A stretch of 64,000 nucleotides of DNA from Acanthaster planci (Eukaryota; Echinodermata; Asteroidea; Valvatida; Acanthasteridae), in NCBI RefSeq assembly GCF_001949145.1, contig NW_019091519.1:577321-641320 (forward strand), in the 5' to 3' direction. Within the stretch, counting starts at the first letter, position 1; the number at the start of each line of letters is the position of its first letter. Under the pieces are notes generated by a model, which worked only from the letters and a program-made list of their open reading frames with translations, ran no database searches and had not been told where the DNA came from. Of this stretch, positions 63,373 to 64,000 are shown in pieces. The position numbers and the translations under genes are program-made.

Positions 63373-64000
63373 GTATGTCATGAAAAGGATTACTCAAATT
63401 CACTCAGCTGTCAACTTTTTCCAAAGTTATTTTTGCTCCAACCATTTCGGATTTTTTCATCTGGATTTTCTTCATTTCAGGAGATTTCAAACAAAAGTAA
63501 GGTAAATCTCGAGCTAGCCTAAACATCAATCTTTTTAACTAATTGTCCATTAGGCAAGTAGCACTGAAAATGTACTTGCCTGAGGTAAGATTCTATTTGC
63601 CCAAACCCTGGTGTAGTTGCTCATTGTTTCCCAGGACAGTAAGTTCCTCCTTGGCCATAATATGACATGAATATACATCACCCAAACTATTGTGTGTAGG
63701 CAGAGAGAGCGCAGGATCCTGATGCATCATTCATACAAGTTCAGGCAACGGCTATTTCTTAACCACACAACAATTTTGCTAGGTGTCATTTATTTAAAAA
63801 GTATGCACATAAGTATCAGGCAAAATTTGCTAATGTTGAAGTCATGGCCACATGTATAACAGTCTTTGAGCTTCCAGTCGTCAAAGCTCTGCTGCGCCAC
63901 GTATGCAATAATCATTGAGGTTTGGTACCCAAACACAGGGGTATTTTACAATTTATTTGTGTACGTATTTTGTTTTCCCTTGTGTGGAAAGTTGCCCTGC
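63373..64000. other. Right edge, intron of the sorting nexin
   Basis: After the donor GTATGTC of the last visible exon no further BAR-domain exon could be recognised before the window ends. Confidence 0.55.

Noticed and set aside
63700-63762. Short open segment after a TAG acceptor near the right edge (AERAQDPDAS...)
   Set aside because: It ends in a stop after about 20 codons and does not resemble the next BAR-domain segment of SNX5/6 proteins.

Overview
This is animal nuclear DNA. Coding sequence sits in short exons of about 40-300 nt with GT-AG introns, it is GC-richer than the surrounding AT-rich DNA, and the intergenic space is long. The protein families (sulfonylurea-receptor-like ABCC transporter, TBC1D30, cathepsin C, SNX5/6-type sorting nexin) are metazoan. 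Abundant TACATGTACATG-type microsatellites and a compact gene layout suggest a marine invertebrate deuterostome (echinoderm, hemichordate or cephalochordate). That last step is inference only.

Layout: (1) 652-17647, + strand: the last 28 exons (1223 codons) of an ABCC8/9 (SUR)-like ABC transporter; the TMD0/L0 end lies upstream of the window. (2) 19310-36715, + strand: a complete 12-exon TBC1D30-type Rab GTPase-activating protein of 1093 residues. It has a 6.4 kb first intron and one GC-AG intron, and a possible alternative first exon lies at 24969-25020. (3) 49853-41728, - strand: cathepsin C (dipeptidyl peptidase I). Five shared exons are followed by two tandem copies of the terminal exon (44851-44343 and 42242-41728). 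Each copy has an acceptor in the same phase, the catalytic His and Asn, a stop codon and a downstream AATAAA, so two C-terminal isoforms can be read. (4) 52564 to beyond 63372, + strand: a SNX5/6/32-like PX-BAR sorting nexin, open at the right edge. One of its exons does not keep frame as printed.

The four genes are not an operon and no shared pathway is evident. SUR-like and TBC1D30 are head-to-tail. TBC1D30 and cathepsin C converge across about 5 kb. Cathepsin C and the sorting nexin diverge from a 2.7 kb intergenic region.

The non-coding DNA is rich in short non-autonomous transposon-like elements. These include a three-copy hAT-like family with 8-bp target duplications (49085, 52591, 52889), further hAT-like elements (12157, 51503, 30926), a TTAA-flanked element (45162), and a TTAA-flanked element that carries a tRNA-like B box (61176). 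There is also a 400-bp element with long terminal inverted repeats (62667), a two-copy palindromic element (6722, 21930) and several minisatellites.

The most notable items are the duplicated cathepsin C terminal exon, the GC-AG intron and possible alternative first exon of TBC1D30, the frame break in the sorting nexin, and the tRNA-like promoter inside a TTAA-type inverted-repeat element. All exon borders were placed by reading splice sites, codon phase and remembered family similarity, without transcript data.
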